A stretch of 64,000 nucleotides of DNA from Oasisia sp. SBJ-2009 (Eukaryota > Annelida > Polychaeta > Sabellida > Siboglinidae). Location of the stretch: positions 59,638,731-59,702,730 of the forward strand of contig OZ024855.1 in the NCBI GenBank assembly GCA_964017155.1, written 5' to 3'. Every line of letters starts with the position of its first letter. Position 1 is the first letter of the stretch. The notes beneath the pieces were generated by a model, which saw only the letters and a list, made by a program, of their open reading frames with translations, did no database searches and was not told the origin of the DNA. Positions 62,179 through 64,000 of the stretch are shown in pieces. The position numbers were made by a program, and so were the translations under genes.

Positions 62179-62657
62179 GGTATGTAAACAATTTAAATAC
62201 ATACCAAATATTTTATAATTACTGGCATAAAAAGGTGCTATTCAAGCAAGTTATTCTCTAGTCTGGGTTTGTCTTTTGCCTGCCTGGCAGTCTGTAGCTC
62301 TGGGCAATTTGGTAACCACTGTTACTATAACCAAGTTATGTTTGTGAATGTGGCTTCAGAAAATGGTGAAAGCAAGTTACCCTCTAGTCAGCCATACCAT
62401 TTGGTGGAAATGAACACCAGTGGGAATAAACTGACCAAAATAAACACTCTGATAAATGCAACTAGAAGGTTGATGATTGCAATAGAAATAAAATATTTAA
62501 TCATTCTTGAGTCTAGTATCACTGATGAGGGGGTTTTGTCCGAGGGGGTTTTGTCCGGAAGGAGCTTATGTACTGATGGAGTTATGTATGGAGGGGGTTT
62601 TGTCCGAGGGGGTTTTGTCCAAGGGTTTTTGTCCGGAGGGGGTTTTGTCAGCGCACC
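61935..62657. mobile_element. foldback element with GGACAAAACCCCCT arms
   Basis: Left arm (61943-62075) and right arm (62504-62650) are inverted copies, both including the AGTACATAAGCTCCTTCCGG type segment and several GACAAAACCCCC units. Identical 8-bp GTATTAAC flanks at 61927-61934 and 62658-62665. The core has an AT repeat (62143-62174) and no transposase. Confidence 0.85.
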
Positions 62658-62696
62658 GTATTAACATAATGCTACTCTGAAAGTGGTATGTCTTAA

Positions 62697-63078
62697 AGGG
62701 GCACTGTATGGGATTGAACCTTCCACTCGTAATGGCAAAATTGGGCCGACCCGCGAGAGGTAGCACCGTCAGTACCTAAAAATATCTTGTTGACGTTGAC
62801 GATGTTGCGCAGCCGAGCTTTGGACAAAACTGCGACAACTGACAAGACAAGTGTGCCGCGTGATAACTGTTGTTGCTATTTTTAATGCATGGCTTTTAAA
62901 AGTGATCCTGGACAGTGAAGTTGTGGAAACATCTGAAACAGATTGGAAAAGAGAGGCGCGTGTCCATGTTTGATTCAAATTCAACAAGATATTTTTAGGT
63001 ACTGACGGTGCTGCCTCCTCGCGGGTCGGCCAAATTTTGCCGTTACAAGTGGAATGTTCAATCCCATACAGTGCCCCT
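62697..63078. mobile_element. TTAA-flanked MITE
   Basis: Terminal inverted repeats of about 95 bases start AGGGGCACTGTATGGGATTG. TTAA flanks both ends (62693-62696 and 63079-63082), the target used by piggyBac-type elements. 382 bases, no coding capacity. Confidence 0.85.
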
Positions 63079-63089
63079 TTAAGAAGTGC

Positions 63090-64000
63090 TTGACACTGCC
63101 GCAGTCTATGCATTCTGAGAGAGTTCAGGTGAATTATTTATTACATAAATAATTCACAAAATAAAACACACATCTTAAATTGATACTGTAAAAAAATTGC
63201 AAAGCTCTACCTGACACAAATTATATCTTAATCACTGTAATTTATAACAATAATTTACTTTTATATTTGATTAACACCATTAAATCGTTAAATAGTAAAC
63301 ACTTCACCCAGGATTATTCAGCCCACTCATGCAGATGGATGAAGTAAATATGTCCACAAAACTAATTAAGGTAACTACATCATTAATGTTTATTTATGTA
63401 TAATGCAGATTTATTTGTTTTAAGCTTAAGATTTATGTAAAATATTGCTAATTTTTTATTTCGATGTTGCAATCAACACACAAGGAATCGCCTTTGCGGC
63501 TCTGATGCATGTATATGGCATGCGCCAACTGCTCACGCCATGATATTAAATTGATCTAAAACACAATTAAAAAAAATTAATATCTAGTTTGACTATAGTA
63601 TAGATATCTAATATCTAAAAACTTATATCTAGTTTCCTACAGGACAAGATTGTGGTGAGAAATTCTGGAAAACAGCATTAATTATCAGCATGTTCCTCTC
63701 CTTAAGTTAAGCCATCCATTCTAGGATTGGAAGCCAGTGCCAGTGGCAGTGAGTTTATTACACTATCAAAATGACAAAGACAATTAAAGTATATAATAAC
63801 CATATGCATGGCGTGATTTATAACAAGATGCAACTATCTTTAAAGCAAACAGGTCGGGTATTCTGAAAAAAATCACACCCTGGTCAAATAAAGAGTTAGC
63901 CTTTACGTCGACTTTCTAGACGTCAGACTTCCTACCGTCTTTACCGACACTGACAGTTCTAATTCCAATCGAATTTACGAAGCGTCGGTGGAAACGGTGC
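63090..64000. other. no recognised feature
   Basis: AT-rich up to 63880, then a CpG-containing stretch (63900-64000) that could be a promoter or exon of DYNC2I1. It has no open frame I can support. Confidence 0.4.

Overview
The window is eukaryotic, almost certainly from an invertebrate metazoan. It carries split genes with short exons bounded by GT-AG introns, a ciliary dynein gene, an animal-type sugar-transporter-like gene, several non-LTR retrotransposon families, SINE-like and foldback DNA elements, and a very heavy load of micro- and minisatellites. I cannot name the species.

Two protein-coding genes face each other tail to tail. The plus-strand gene (536-14406) is reconstructed here as ten exons. 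All intron phases agree, giving 2,784 coding bases (927 residues). Its last four exons encode a major facilitator transporter of the MFSD4/NaGLT1 type, and its first six encode about 455 residues of low-complexity, presumably cytosolic sequence that this family normally lacks. The minus-strand gene (17201-56986, with the 5' end not found) is DYNC2I1, also called WDR60, an intermediate chain of the dynein-2 motor that drives retrograde intraflagellar transport. I assemble 28 phase-consistent exons (5,274 bases, 1,757 codons plus stop). They run from the charged Lys/Arg/Asp/Glu region through an acidic stretch to a C-terminal WD40 domain. A single 2.5-kb exon carries eleven copies of a 16-residue repeat in the coding sequence.

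Layout: 1-535 is upstream sequence. 536-14406 is the transporter gene, with introns filled by a 660-bp TGCGA/CGCGA satellite, CT and GT-rich tracts, AT and CA repeats and a CCCCTG array. 14407-17200 is the convergent intergenic spacer. 17201-56986 is DYNC2I1, whose introns hold SINE and LINE fragments, an ATCC array, an 18-bp minisatellite and two large tandem arrays at 43.95-47.33 kb. 57.0-64.0 kb is a mobile-element cluster: a hAT-like element with a nested LINE, a foldback element with an 8-bp target duplication, and a TTAA-flanked MITE.

The two genes have no evident shared pathway; their adjacency is positional. The least explained structures are the long N-terminal extension of the transporter, the in-frame repeat of DYNC2I1, an almost perfect RFX X-box inside a DYNC2I1 intron, and several tandem arrays that appear to have grown out of recognisable seed sequences (a splice junction, a LINE codon motif, a dispersed repeat).
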